Shown here piece after piece: positions 6,533 through 14,426 of a stretch of 37,552 nucleotides of DNA. The stretch's first letter is position 1. Every line of letters starts with the position of its first letter. The DNA is taken from contig CANQUG010000036.1 of assembly GCA_947626985.1 (NCBI GenBank), forward strand, positions 1-37,552. Reading direction: 5' to 3'. A program made the translations under genes and the position numbers. The notes under the pieces are model-generated. The model saw only the letters and a program-made list of their open reading frames with translations. It made no database searches and had not been told where the DNA came from. Source of the DNA: an uncultured Lachnospiraceae bacterium. Lineage in GTDB: Bacteria > Bacillota > Clostridia > Lachnospirales > Lachnospiraceae.

Positions 6533-8525
6533 TGAAACTGTCATCAGAGTCGCCTTTGTGGGGAACCCCAACTGCGGCAAAACCACTTTGTTCAACGCCC
6601 TCACCGGCGCCAATCTGAAGGTGGCCAACTGGCCGGGCGTTACCGTGGAGCGGAAGGAAGGCACGGTTTTTTATAAGGGAGTGAAGATGATCCTGGTGGA
6701 TCTGCCGGGAATCTACAGCCTCACATCCTATTCCATTGAGGAAAAGGTTTCCAGACGGTGCGTCATGGAGGATGATGTGGACGTGATCGTGAACGTGGTG
6801 GACGCGTCCTCCATGGAGCGGAACCTCTATCTCACCCTGCAGCTTCTGGAGCTGGGCAAACCGGTGATCCTCGCCATGAATATGATGGACGTGGTGAAGG
6901 AGAGAGGCATGGAGATCGACAATCACCGCCTTCCGGAGATGCTGGGACACATTCCGGTGGTCCCTGTTTCGGCCAGAAAGCGCACCGGTCTCAACGTTCT
7001 TCTCCATGCCGTGCAGCATCATTACGAGGAGGATATCCCCGAGAGGGTTCTGACCTATCCTTCCTATCTGGAGAACAAAATCTCCATGCTGGAGGAAAGG
7101 CTGAAGGAGCGGTATCCGGCTCTTTCCTACCTGCGCTGGACCGCCATCAAGCTCCTGGAGGAGGACGATGAAACCATGAAGGAGTATCCTCTGGATGCTC
7201 CGGAAATTCTGGACCGCAGCTATGAAAAAGAGATTATCAATGAAAAGTACCGTTACATAGAAGAGGTGGTGGAGGAGGTACTCTTTTACAGAAATTCCTC
7301 CAGAGAAGGGCGCACGGATGCGGTGGATCAGGTGCTTACCCATCCTGTCTGGGGCGTTCCGGTGTTCCTGGGAATTATGGCCCTGGTGTTCTTCCTGACC
7401 TTCACCATCGGCGACGCGCTGAAGGGCGTGTTTGAGTACGGCCTGGACTTCCTTCTGGAGGGCGCCGCCGCGTTTCTTCAGAAAATTCATACCGCTCCCT
7501 GGGTGATTTCCCTGGTGGTGGACGGAGTGATCGCAGGAGTGGGAGGAATCCTTACCTTCCTGCCGAATATTTTTATTTTGTTTCTTGCCCTGGGGATTCT
7601 GGAGGACAGCGGCTATATGGCCAGAGTGGCCTACGTGATGGACGGTATCATGGGCCGGGTCGGCCTGTCGGGCAAAGCTTTTCTTCCCATGGTGTTGGGA
7701 TTCGGCTGTACGGTGCCTGCCGTCATGGCCACCAGGACTCTGGAGAAGGAGGAGGACCGGAAGCGCACCATCTTTTTGACGCCCTTTATGTCCTGCTCCG
7801 CGCGTCTGCCCATTTACGTGCTGATTTCCTCCATGTTTTTCCCGAAATACCCGGCGGCGGCCGCCTTTTCCCTGTATGCTCTGGGTCTGGTGGTGGCGAT
7901 CCTTCTGGCCCTTGCGGCGGGCAAAATCAAGCATGGGGAGAGCGCGGGAACCCTTCTTATGGAACTGCCGGAGTACAAGCTTCCCAACGCCCGCACCATA
8001 GCCATCTATGTGTGGGAGAAGGTGAAGGATTACCTGGGCAAAGCGGGAACCACCATTTTCCTGGCGTCCATCGTTATCTGGTTCGTTTTGAACTACGGGC
8101 CGGGAGGAATGGTGACGGATGTGCAGAGCAGCTTCGGCGCCCTGCTGGGACATGTTCTGGTGCCTGTTCTCATGCCTGCGGGTCTGGGGCTGTGGCAGAT
8201 CGGCGTGGCCCTGATCGCCGGACTTTCCGCGAAAGAGGTGGTGGTTTCCAGTATGGCGGTGCTCTTCGGGATTTCCAATATCAATTCGGCGGCGGGAATG
8301 TCTCAGATGAGCGGAATACTGGCGGAATACGGCTTCGGACCGGTGAACGCCTATGCCCTTATGGTGTTCTGTCTGCTGTACACGCCCTGTATGGCGACGG
8401 TGGCTACGATCAGGAAGGAAAGCAATTCCTGGGGCTTTACGATGAAAATGGTGGTGTTCCAGCTGCTGCTGGCTTACGTGGCCGCAGTGATCGTTTTCCA
8501 GACGGGCAGCCTGCTTTTCCATTGA
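6525..8525 (+). CDS. feoB: Ferrous iron transporter FeoB
   Basis: This 666-residue membrane GTPase imports Fe(II). The N-terminal G domain shows G1 GNPNCGKTT (13-21), G2 in PGVTVERKEG, G3 DLPGIYSL, G4 NMMD and G5 VSARKR. A helical spacer leads into the transmembrane half from about residue 275, with Gate motifs around GFGCTVPAVMATRTLE and FMSCSARLPIYVL, each holding the conserved Cys. The ATG at 6525 is preceded by GGAGG with 9-base spacing and overlaps the feoA stop. A strong terminator follows. No Fur or DtxR box was identified with confidence upstream. Confidence 0.97.
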   Translation: MNSETVIRVAFVGNPNCGKTTLFNALTGANLKVANWPGVTVERKEGTVFYKGVKMILVDLPGIYSLTSYSIEEKVSRRCVMEDDVDVIVNVVDASSMERNLYLTLQLLELGKPVILAMNMMDVVKERGMEIDNHRLPEMLGHIPVVPVSARKRTGLNVLLHAVQHHYEEDIPERVLTYPSYLENKISMLEERLKERYPALSYLRWTAIKLLEEDDETMKEYPLDAPEILDRSYEKEIINEKYRYIEEVVEEVLFYRNSSREGRTDAVDQVLTHPVWGVPVFLGIMALVFFLTFTIGDALKGVFEYGLDFLLEGAAAFLQKIHTAPWVISLVVDGVIAGVGGILTFLPNIFILFLALGILEDSGYMARVAYVMDGIMGRVGLSGKAFLPMVLGFGCTVPAVMATRTLEKEEDRKRTIFLTPFMSCSARLPIYVLISSMFFPKYPAAAAFSLYALGLVVAILLALAAGKIKHGESAGTLLMELPEYKLPNARTIAIYVWEKVKDYLGKAGTTIFLASIVIWFVLNYGPGGMVTDVQSSFGALLGHVLVPVLMPAGLGLWQIGVALIAGLSAKEVVVSSMAVLFGISNINSAAGMSQMSGILAEYGFGPVNAYALMVFCLLYTPCMATVATIRKESNSWGFTMKMVVFQLLLAYVAAVIVFQTGSLLFH

Positions 8526-8589
8526 ATTACAGGGGGATGCCATTCTGCTGTCTGCAGTGTACGGGCTTATACCGACGAAGTGAGGCCGG

Positions 8590-8632
8590 GGGCCGGATAC
8601 TCCGCAACCTGGGGTGTCCGGCCCTTATTTTG
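8590..8632 (+). terminator. Terminator of feoAB
   Basis: An 11-bp stem (GGGCCGGATAC with GTGTCCGGCCC, one G-T pair) is followed by TTATTTT. It closes the feoAB unit. Confidence 0.88.
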
Positions 8633-8752
8633 TAAAAAGGACAGCGGAGATTTAAAAGAAGCTATAATACGGAGAATTGAAAAGAAATCCGCAATATGGG
8701 AAGATCTGAAAAAACATGATAAACGGAAATCATAAACAGAAAGGCGGAGAAT

Positions 8753-10432
8753 ATGAAGTTTTTACTGGCAGCCTGCAATGCCAAATATATACATTCCAAT
8801 CTGGCGGTATACAGTCTTCGGGCCTACGCCCAAAAGTATTCCCAGGATATCATCATCCGGGAGTATACCATCAATCAGCTTATGGACGATGTGCTCCGGG
8901 ATATTTATGAGACCGGGGCGGATGTGATCTGTTTTTCCTGCTATATCTGGAATATTTCTTATGTGGAGGAGCTTCTGGAGAATCTGTCAAAGATCCTTCC
9001 GGGAGCGAAATTCTGGGTGGGAGGACCGGAGGTATCCTTTGACGGGGAAGCATTTCTGGAAAAGCATCCCTGTGTCACCGGCGTGATGGTGGGGGAGGGA
9101 GAGGCCACTTTTCTGGACCTCGCGGAATATTACGAAACCGGGGAGGGCTCCCTGAAGGATATTCCTGGAATTATATGGAGAGAGGAGAGGGACATATTTT
9201 CTTGCATTCACCACAATGGCTGGCGGGAAGCGCTGGATCTTAGCTCCATTCCTTTCCCCTGGGATGAAGAACAGGATTTCTCTCACCGCCTGGCGTATTA
9301 TGAGAGCAGCCGTGGCTGCCCCTTTTCCTGCAGCTACTGTCTTTCCTCCGTGGACAAACGTCTCCGGTTCCGGAGACTGGATCTGGTGGAGCGGGAACTG
9401 CAGTTTTTCCTGGACAGGAAGGTCGCCAGAGTGAAATTTGTGGACAGGACATTTAACTGCCGCCACGATCATGCTATGGCTATCTGGAAATATATCCGGG
9501 ATCATGATAACGGTACGACAAATTTTCATTTTGAGATCTCGGCAGACCTCCTGAATGAGGAGGAACTGGAGCTTCTGAGCACTCTGCGCCCGGGACTCGT
9601 TCAGCTGGAAATCGGGGTGCAGTCCGTGAATCCCCGTACCATTCAGGCAATCCGCAGAACCATGGATCTGAAGCGGCTGACGGAAAACGTGGCCAGAATC
9701 CGCAGCTTCCGCAACATTCATCAACACCTGGATCTCATTGCGGGACTGCCTTATGAGGATTTTGAAAGCTTCCGGCACTCTTTCTGCGCCGTGTACGCCA
9801 TGGAGCCGGATCAGCTCCAGCTGGGTTTCCTGAAGGTCCTGAAGGGCTCCCGCATGATGGAGGAGGCCCCCGAATACGGAATAGTTTGGAAGAATCGGGA
9901 ACCGTATGAAGTATTATCTACAAATTGGATTAATTTCCGACAGATTTTACGGTTGAAAACTATAGAAAATATGGTAGAAATATACTATAATAGCAGACAG
10001 TTTACAGTTACATTGAAAGGTCTTCTGCCCCATTTTCCGGATGCCTTTGCTTTTTATGAGGAGCTGGGAGAATTTTACCAGAGGCAGGGCTATGAGATGA
10101 TTTCTCATTCCCGCATCCGCAGGTATGAAATTCTCCTGGAGTTTGCTCTTTCCGTGAAGGGAGTCTCCCGGGAAAGTGTGGCGGGGGATATGCTCTTTGA
10201 TCTGTATCTTCGGGAGAACCTAAAGAGCAGGCCGTCCTTTGCCCCTTCTCAGAAGCCCTGGGAGCAGGCCGTCCGGGAGTACCGCAGAAAACACGGGATA
10301 CCGAAAACCGCTCACATTGAGGTTTTTGGGGAAGATCGGGCAGTGCTCTTTGACTATGAGCATCGGGATCCCCTGACTTATAATGCCGCTGCGCGCGGGA
10401 TCTCGCTGTATGATGAGGGGAAGGTGGATTGA
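8753..10432 (+). CDS. B12-binding-domain radical SAM protein (DUF4080 type)
   Basis: This 559-residue protein has three parts. Residues 1-140 are a cobalamin-binding-like Rossmann domain (ADVICFSCYIWN, VGGPEVSF, GEGEATF). The radical SAM core follows, with cluster cysteines near 189, 193 and 196 in RGCPFSCSYC and the later EIGVQSVNPRTI and DLIAGLPYE. The C-terminal third matches the DUF4080 extension. Such enzymes cleave S-adenosylmethionine to a 5'-deoxyadenosyl radical, often for methyl transfer. The substrate of this family is not known to me. A GGCGGAG site precedes the ATG. A TATAAT at 8663-8668 may be its -10, but no good -35 accompanies it. Confidence 0.9.
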   Translation: MKFLLAACNAKYIHSNLAVYSLRAYAQKYSQDIIIREYTINQLMDDVLRDIYETGADVICFSCYIWNISYVEELLENLSKILPGAKFWVGGPEVSFDGEAFLEKHPCVTGVMVGEGEATFLDLAEYYETGEGSLKDIPGIIWREERDIFSCIHHNGWREALDLSSIPFPWDEEQDFSHRLAYYESSRGCPFSCSYCLSSVDKRLRFRRLDLVERELQFFLDRKVARVKFVDRTFNCRHDHAMAIWKYIRDHDNGTTNFHFEISADLLNEEELELLSTLRPGLVQLEIGVQSVNPRTIQAIRRTMDLKRLTENVARIRSFRNIHQHLDLIAGLPYEDFESFRHSFCAVYAMEPDQLQLGFLKVLKGSRMMEEAPEYGIVWKNREPYEVLSTNWINFRQILRLKTIENMVEIYYNSRQFTVTLKGLLPHFPDAFAFYEELGEFYQRQGYEMISHSRIRRYEILLEFALSVKGVSRESVAGDMLFDLYLRENLKSRPSFAPSQKPWEQAVREYRRKHGIPKTAHIEVFGEDRAVLFDYEHRDPLTYNAAARGISLYDEGKVD

Positions 10433-10442
10433 GACTTTTTTT

Positions 10443-10585
10443 CCATGAATTTTTCAGCAGAAGCGGAAGTAAGCTTTTCACTTCCTCCATGAATTTCAGT
10501 TGAAGCAGAAGCAGGCTTTTCACTTCCCCCATGAATTTTCAGCAGAAGCGGAAGTAAACTTTTTACTTCCCCATAAATTTTTCAG
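10443..10585. repeat. Three and a third tandem hairpin repeats after the radical SAM gene
   Basis: Units of 44, 42 and 42 bases (starting 10443, 10487 and 10529) and a 15-base partial unit at 10571 each begin CCATGAATTT or a close variant. The full units contain GGAAGT and ACTTCC arms separated by a T-rich loop, so each can form a hairpin on either strand. The middle copy has a mutated left arm. They sit directly after the stop at 10432 and could act as stacked terminators or RNA 3'-end protectors. Confidence 0.75.
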
Positions 10586-10607
10586 ACGGCAAAAATAAAA
10601 GATTTCG

Positions 10608-10636
10608 TAGAAATACATGCTCCGATGTGATATGAT
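10608..10636 (+). promoter_or_regulatory. Promoter of the 35-residue peptide gene
   Basis: TAGAAA (10608-10613), a 17-base spacer and TATGAT (10631-10636) fit a sigma-A-type promoter. The leader contains an 8-bp hairpin at 10653-10673. Confidence 0.45.
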
Positions 10637-10724
10637 GCTGTAGAGTAAATCTGTCAGAAAATGGCTTTCTGACGCGCGGCAGAAATATTGTATCGGAGTT
10701 TTTTTATTTTATGAGGTGATAGAA

Positions 10725-10832
10725 ATGGGAATGTTTGATCCGAAAAAACAGAAGCTGATCACAGCAATTATCGCGATTATTCTGGTACTGGCCATGGTGG
10801 TGCCCAGCCTGCTCTCCATGGTGCTTTCCTGA
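10725..10832 (+). CDS. Small single-pass membrane peptide
   Basis: A 35-residue frame starts MGMFDPKKQK and continues as one hydrophobic helix (LITAIIAIILVLAMVVPSLL). The charged N terminus predicts a cytoplasmic start and a single membrane span. GAGGTGA lies about 7 bases before the ATG, and a plausible promoter is at 10608-10636. I recall similar peptides in Lachnospiraceae genomes but know no function. Size, ribosome site and composition together support real translation. Confidence 0.7.
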   Translation: MGMFDPKKQKLITAIIAIILVLAMVVPSLLSMVLS

Positions 10833-10843
10833 AGAAAGAGGCC

Positions 10844-10985
10844 CTGGTACAGTGCTGCATTAATTATCGAGTAATCAGCACCCGCTATCCGCGCCAGCAC
10901 TGCGTTGTCATCAGTCAGCGATGGCCCCCATCGCTTCCTTTTCAGGCACTGAATTACTTCGATATTAATGCAACGTTGTACTGGA
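10844..10985. repeat. Imperfect inverted-repeat element
   Basis: About 29 bases at 10847-10875 pair imperfectly with 10953-10981; shared blocks include ATTACT, CGAT and TTAATGCA. The 140-bp element fills most of the gap between the small peptide gene and the AIR-synthase-like gene. Inside it lies a separate 7-bp hairpin (10917-10935). It could be a MITE-like element or a structured RNA. Confidence 0.5.
10917..10942 (+). terminator. Probable terminator after the small peptide gene
   Basis: An AGCGATG/CATCGCT stem with a 5-base loop is followed by TCCTTTT. It is the first terminator-like hairpin after the peptide stop at 10832. Confidence 0.55.
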
Positions 10986-11068
10986 TGAGTTGATTTCGGG
11001 CAGTGCTGTCTCAGGTGACGCGGCGCCGGGGATGGGAAACGCCGGTAATATCGGAAGGAGAACGCTAT

Positions 11069-11686
11069 ATGAAGCTGGGGCAGAAAGCGATGGACGCCCT
11101 ACGGGCGGAGGTCCGGGGACGTCTGTCCGTGGGGGATGATCTGGTAGTGGCGGGAGCCGTGGCGCTGAGAGGGACCGTCCTTCTCGTGCAGCAGAAGCGG
11201 CCGCAGCTGGAAAACTATTTTTCACGGGGATTTCTGGAGGATTGTCTGCGTCTGGAGGAAAATTACGGGGCGGGCGGTTTAGAAAATTGCGAAATATTTG
11301 CATCTCCTGAATTAAAGAATGGGGAGATTACCGCCTTTTACGCCATGGGCGAAGGCGGTGTTTTAAGCGCCATATGGAAAATGGCGGAAGCTTCCGGAAC
11401 GGGTCTTTCCGTTGATCTCCGGAGCATACCTATCCGCCAGGAGACGGTGGAGGTCTGCGAGCGATTCGACCTGAATCCCTACCGTCTGTTTTCCTGCGGA
11501 GCGGTTCTTCTCGGTGCGAAAAACGGAAGGATGCTGGCAGAGGAACTGGCCCGGAGAGGGCTGATGGCAAAAGTAATCGGGCAGGCCAGAGAAGGAAACG
11601 ACCGTCTGCTGTACAGCGGAGAGAATGCCAGGTACCTGGAACGGCCCGGGACAGATGAACTGTGGAAAATCCTTGAGAGGGCGTGA
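11069..11686 (+). CDS. AIR synthase/HypE-like C-terminal domain protein
   Basis: This 205-residue protein resembles the C-terminal half of the PurM/HypE/SelD superfamily. The characteristic stretch is MGEGGVLSAIWKMAEASG, followed by VDLRSIPIRQETVEVCERF and a DLNPYRLFSCGAVLL segment. The ATP-binding N-terminal domain of those enzymes is missing, so catalysis like PurM is unlikely. Lachnospiraceae genomes carry such stand-alone proteins annotated as hydrogenase maturation factor, but no hydrogenase gene is nearby. The ATG at 11069 follows AAGGAG. trmL follows 59 bases after the stop and may be cotranscribed. Confidence 0.75.
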   Translation: MKLGQKAMDALRAEVRGRLSVGDDLVVAGAVALRGTVLLVQQKRPQLENYFSRGFLEDCLRLEENYGAGGLENCEIFASPELKNGEITAFYAMGEGGVLSAIWKMAEASGTGLSVDLRSIPIRQETVEVCERFDLNPYRLFSCGAVLLGAKNGRMLAEELARRGLMAKVIGQAREGNDRLLYSGENARYLERPGTDELWKILERA

Positions 11687-11745
11687 GTGCGGATTTTGCT
11701 GCCGCGAAATATTCTGTCGTTACTATAAAAAGAGGAGAATCAGAA

Positions 11746-12258
11746 ATGAACATTGTGCTGCTTGAACCGGAGATTCCGGAAAATACAGGAAATATCGGAA
11801 GAACCTGCGTGGCTACAGGCACCGGCCTTCACCTCATCGAGCCGCTGGGCTTCAAGCTCAGCGAGAGGGCCATCAGGCGGGCCGGGCTGGACTACTGGAA
11901 GGATCTGGACGTGACGGACTATCTGGACTACGAGGATTTTCTGGAAAAAAATCCCGGCGCAAAAATTTACTACGCCACCACCAAGGCCCCTCAGATCTAC
12001 ACGGACGTGGCTTTCGAGGAGGACTGCTTCATCATGTTCGGTAAGGAGAGCGCCGGAATTCCCGAGGAAATCCTTCTGAAAAACCAGTCCCGCTGCATCC
12101 GGATCCCTATGCTGGGGGACACCCGCTCCCTGAATTTAAGCAACTCCGTGGCGATCGTCCTCTATGAGGCCCTTCGCCAGCACGATTTTGCCCATCTGCG
12201 GCGCCGGGGAGAACTGACGAAATACCAGTGGGCCGCCGGCACCGGAGATGAGATTTGA
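11746..12258 (+). CDS. trmL: tRNA (cytidine(34)-2'-O)-methyltransferase
   Basis: This 170-residue SPOUT-fold enzyme 2'-O-methylates the wobble base of tRNA-Leu. Family signatures are the N-terminal LLEPEIPENTGNIGRTC, LIEPLGF, the SAM-binding trefoil-knot segments FGKESAGIP and RIPMLGDTRSLNLSNSVAIV, and a short C-terminal tail. The ATG at 11746 follows AGAGGAG. It converges with the kinase gene, with 15 bases between the two stop codons and no clear terminator. Confidence 0.93.
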   Translation: MNIVLLEPEIPENTGNIGRTCVATGTGLHLIEPLGFKLSERAIRRAGLDYWKDLDVTDYLDYEDFLEKNPGAKIYYATTKAPQIYTDVAFEEDCFIMFGKESAGIPEEILLKNQSRCIRIPMLGDTRSLNLSNSVAIVLYEALRQHDFAHLRRRGELTKYQWAAGTGDEI

Positions 12259-12273
12259 TCGCTGCAGCATCAG

Positions 12274-13683
12274 TTATTTTCCTTTTTCCAGTGTAAAGAT
12301 AAATTCGGTTCCCACCCCTTCCGTGCTGACCACGTTGATATTCTGGTGGTGGGCGTTGATGATTTCCCGGACGATGGCCAGCCCAAGGCCGGTGCCCTTG
12401 CGGTCCTTGCCCCGGGAGCTGTCATCCTTGTAAAAGCGGTCCCAGATTTTGGAAATGCTGTTTTTGGGGATGCCGCAGCCCCGGTCCTTCACGGAGACGA
12501 AAATCCTGCCGTTTCTGTCGGTGGTCTCCACAGTGACGGAGGAGCCGTCCGGACTGAACTTGATGGCATTGTCCAGGAGATTGTAGAGAACCTGCTGGAT
12601 CTGTTCCATATCCGCCTGGACGTACAGCTCCTTGCCGTAGAGGATCAGCTCCAGGGTCAGCCTGCGCTCGATGCAGGTGCCCTCGAAGGAGGCCGCCGTG
12701 GTTTTGATCACTTCATTGATGTCAAATTTTCTGATCTGAAGCATTCGCTTCTTGATATCCAGCTGGTTTAATTTCAGAAGGCTGCTGGTAAGCTTCTCCA
12801 GCCGTTCCGCCTCGAAGGCGATGATTTTCAGGTATCTGCCCTGCATTTCCTGGGGAATGGTGCCGTCCAGCATGGCCTCCACGTAGCCCTTGATGGAGGT
12901 GAGGGGAGAGCGGAAATCGTGGGAAACGTTGGAGATGAAGTTTCTCTGATATTCCCCCTGCTCGTTGATTTTTTCCGCCATGTAGTTCAGGATGCTGGCC
13001 AGCTGGCCCATTTCGTCCTGGGAGTTCACCTCAATCTTGTAGGAAAGGTTTCTGTTGGCGTACTCGGAGCTTCCCCGGATGATCTGTTTGAGCGGTTTAT
13101 GGACGTATTTGCGGAACACCAGCAGCAGTCCGAAGGTGAGGACGTACATGGCCAGAAAGAGCATCTGAACGATAAAGATGATCCTTCCCCGGTCTTTGTA
13201 GATGTCCGTCATCAGGTAGTGAATGGCCACATAGCCTTTGGTGGTCATGTCCTCCGTGATGGGGGCCATAACGCTCATGCGCTGTTCCGGAAAATAACCG
13301 TAAAAATGTCCCACCTGATAATAATTGTTGCCCCAGTCCACGGGGTTGAAATTTTTGAAATCAATGGGCGTATCCGGAGGAATGTCCGTCCGGGTGCTTA
13401 GCACGATGTCCCCTTTGTTGTTGATGATCCAGATCACGGCGTTCTGGTAGGTGGCGATGGTCTCCATGCTTTTCCGCACATTCTCCAGATTGGCGGGGGT
13501 GATGTCGTTTTTGATGGTGTCGTTGTCGGCGATGAACTGCGCTTCCCGGTACAGAGTTTTGCTGATGCTCTGTTCCATGTGACGCTCGATCAGGTAGGAA
13601 CCCAGTGCCCCGATTACCGAAAAGCTTATGATGCCGAGAACCAGATAGCTGAACAGAAACTTTCGGTAGAGAGGTTTTTTCAT
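12274..13683 (-). CDS. Sensor histidine kinase with HAMP domain
   Basis: This 469-residue kinase has transmembrane helices at about 10-32 and 168-190 enclosing an extracytoplasmic sensor of about 135 residues. A HAMP linker (193-245) and the HisKA helix with phospho-acceptor His255 in FISNVSHDFRSPL follow. The ATPase domain shows the N box NLLDNAIKF, G1 DRGCGIP and G2 GTGLGLAIV. It phosphorylates the regulator encoded just upstream, whose stop overlaps its start by 4 bases. The signal is unknown. Its layout matches cell-envelope-sensing kinases of Firmicutes. Confidence 0.93.
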   Translation of the reverse strand: MKKPLYRKFLFSYLVLGIISFSVIGALGSYLIERHMEQSISKTLYREAQFIADNDTIKNDITPANLENVRKSMETIATYQNAVIWIINNKGDIVLSTRTDIPPDTPIDFKNFNPVDWGNNYYQVGHFYGYFPEQRMSVMAPITEDMTTKGYVAIHYLMTDIYKDRGRIIFIVQMLFLAMYVLTFGLLLVFRKYVHKPLKQIIRGSSEYANRNLSYKIEVNSQDEMGQLASILNYMAEKINEQGEYQRNFISNVSHDFRSPLTSIKGYVEAMLDGTIPQEMQGRYLKIIAFEAERLEKLTSSLLKLNQLDIKKRMLQIRKFDINEVIKTTAASFEGTCIERRLTLELILYGKELYVQADMEQIQQVLYNLLDNAIKFSPDGSSVTVETTDRNGRIFVSVKDRGCGIPKNSISKIWDRFYKDDSSRGKDRKGTGLGLAIVREIINAHHQNINVVSTEGVGTEFIFTLEKGK

Positions 13684-14381
13684 CCGTTTTTCACCTCGAA
13701 TTTATAGCCGATGCCCCAGACGGTGGCCAGGCTCCATTTGGGATGATCCTTGATCTTCTCCCGAAGCCGCTTGATATGCACGTCCACCGTGCGGGTGTCT
13801 CCGATGTATTCATAGCCCCAGATATGGTCCAGAAGCTGTTCCCTGGTGAACACCTGATTGGGGGAGGCTGCCAGGAAATACAGAAGCTCCAGCTCCTTGG
13901 GGGGCATGTCGATCTGTTTGCCCATGTAGGTCACAGAATAGTTGGTAAGGTTGATGGTAAGATCCTGATAGCTGACCCGTTTTTCCCCGGAAGGGGCGGA
14001 GGTCTGTCTGGCGGTGAAGCGGCGCAGTACGGCGCGGACCCGGGCCACCAGCTCCTTGGAGTCAAAGGGCTTGATGATATAGTCGTCGGCCCCCAGCTCC
14101 AGTCCCAGCACCTTGTCGAAAACCTCTCCCTTGGCGGAGAGCATGATGATGGGAACCTCGGAGGTGTGGCGGATCTCCCGGCAGACTCTGTAGCCGTCGA
14201 TGCCCGGAAGCATCAGATCCAGAAGGATCAGGTCCGGGGAAAACCGCTGAAATTCCCGCAGGGCTTCCTCCCCGTCGTTCACAATTTTTGTCTCAAAGCA
14301 TTCCTTGGTAAGGTAGAGAGAAATCAGTTCCGCAATGTTGTTGTCGTCGTCCACAATCAGAATCTTTTGTTTTGATGTCAT
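13680..14381 (-). CDS. OmpR/PhoB-family response regulator
   Basis: The 233-residue protein has a receiver domain (acidic pocket DDD at 11-13, phospho-acceptor Asp55 in LLDLMLPG, switch residues in MLSAKG, Lys in IIKPFD) and a C-terminal winged helix ending in GYKFEV. It binds DNA when phosphorylated by the partner kinase. The ATG at 14381 is chosen because GAAGGAG precedes it and the receiver begins there; an upstream in-frame start would add an unconserved dozen residues. Gene order is regulator then kinase, with an ATGA overlap. mutS2 lies 45 bases upstream on the same strand, so the three may share a transcript. Confidence 0.95.
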   Translation of the reverse strand: MTSKQKILIVDDDNNIAELISLYLTKECFETKIVNDGEEALREFQRFSPDLILLDLMLPGIDGYRVCREIRHTSEVPIIMLSAKGEVFDKVLGLELGADDYIIKPFDSKELVARVRAVLRRFTARQTSAPSGEKRVSYQDLTINLTNYSVTYMGKQIDMPPKELELLYFLAASPNQVFTREQLLDHIWGYEYIGDTRTVDVHIKRLREKIKDHPKWSLATVWGIGYKFEVKNG

Positions 14382-14426
14382 AGAATTCTCCTTCCTGTAT
14401 GGATATCCGTCCGTCAAAGGTCTTGT

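Noticed and set aside
6450-8543. Long minus-strand open frame of nearly 700 codons opposite feoB
   Set aside because: It is antisense to a well-conserved gene, rich in His and Gln, without domain motifs. It is a shadow of the GC-biased codon use of feoB.
10443-10585. Possible CRISPR array
   Set aside because: Units are contiguous without unique spacers, and no cas gene is near.
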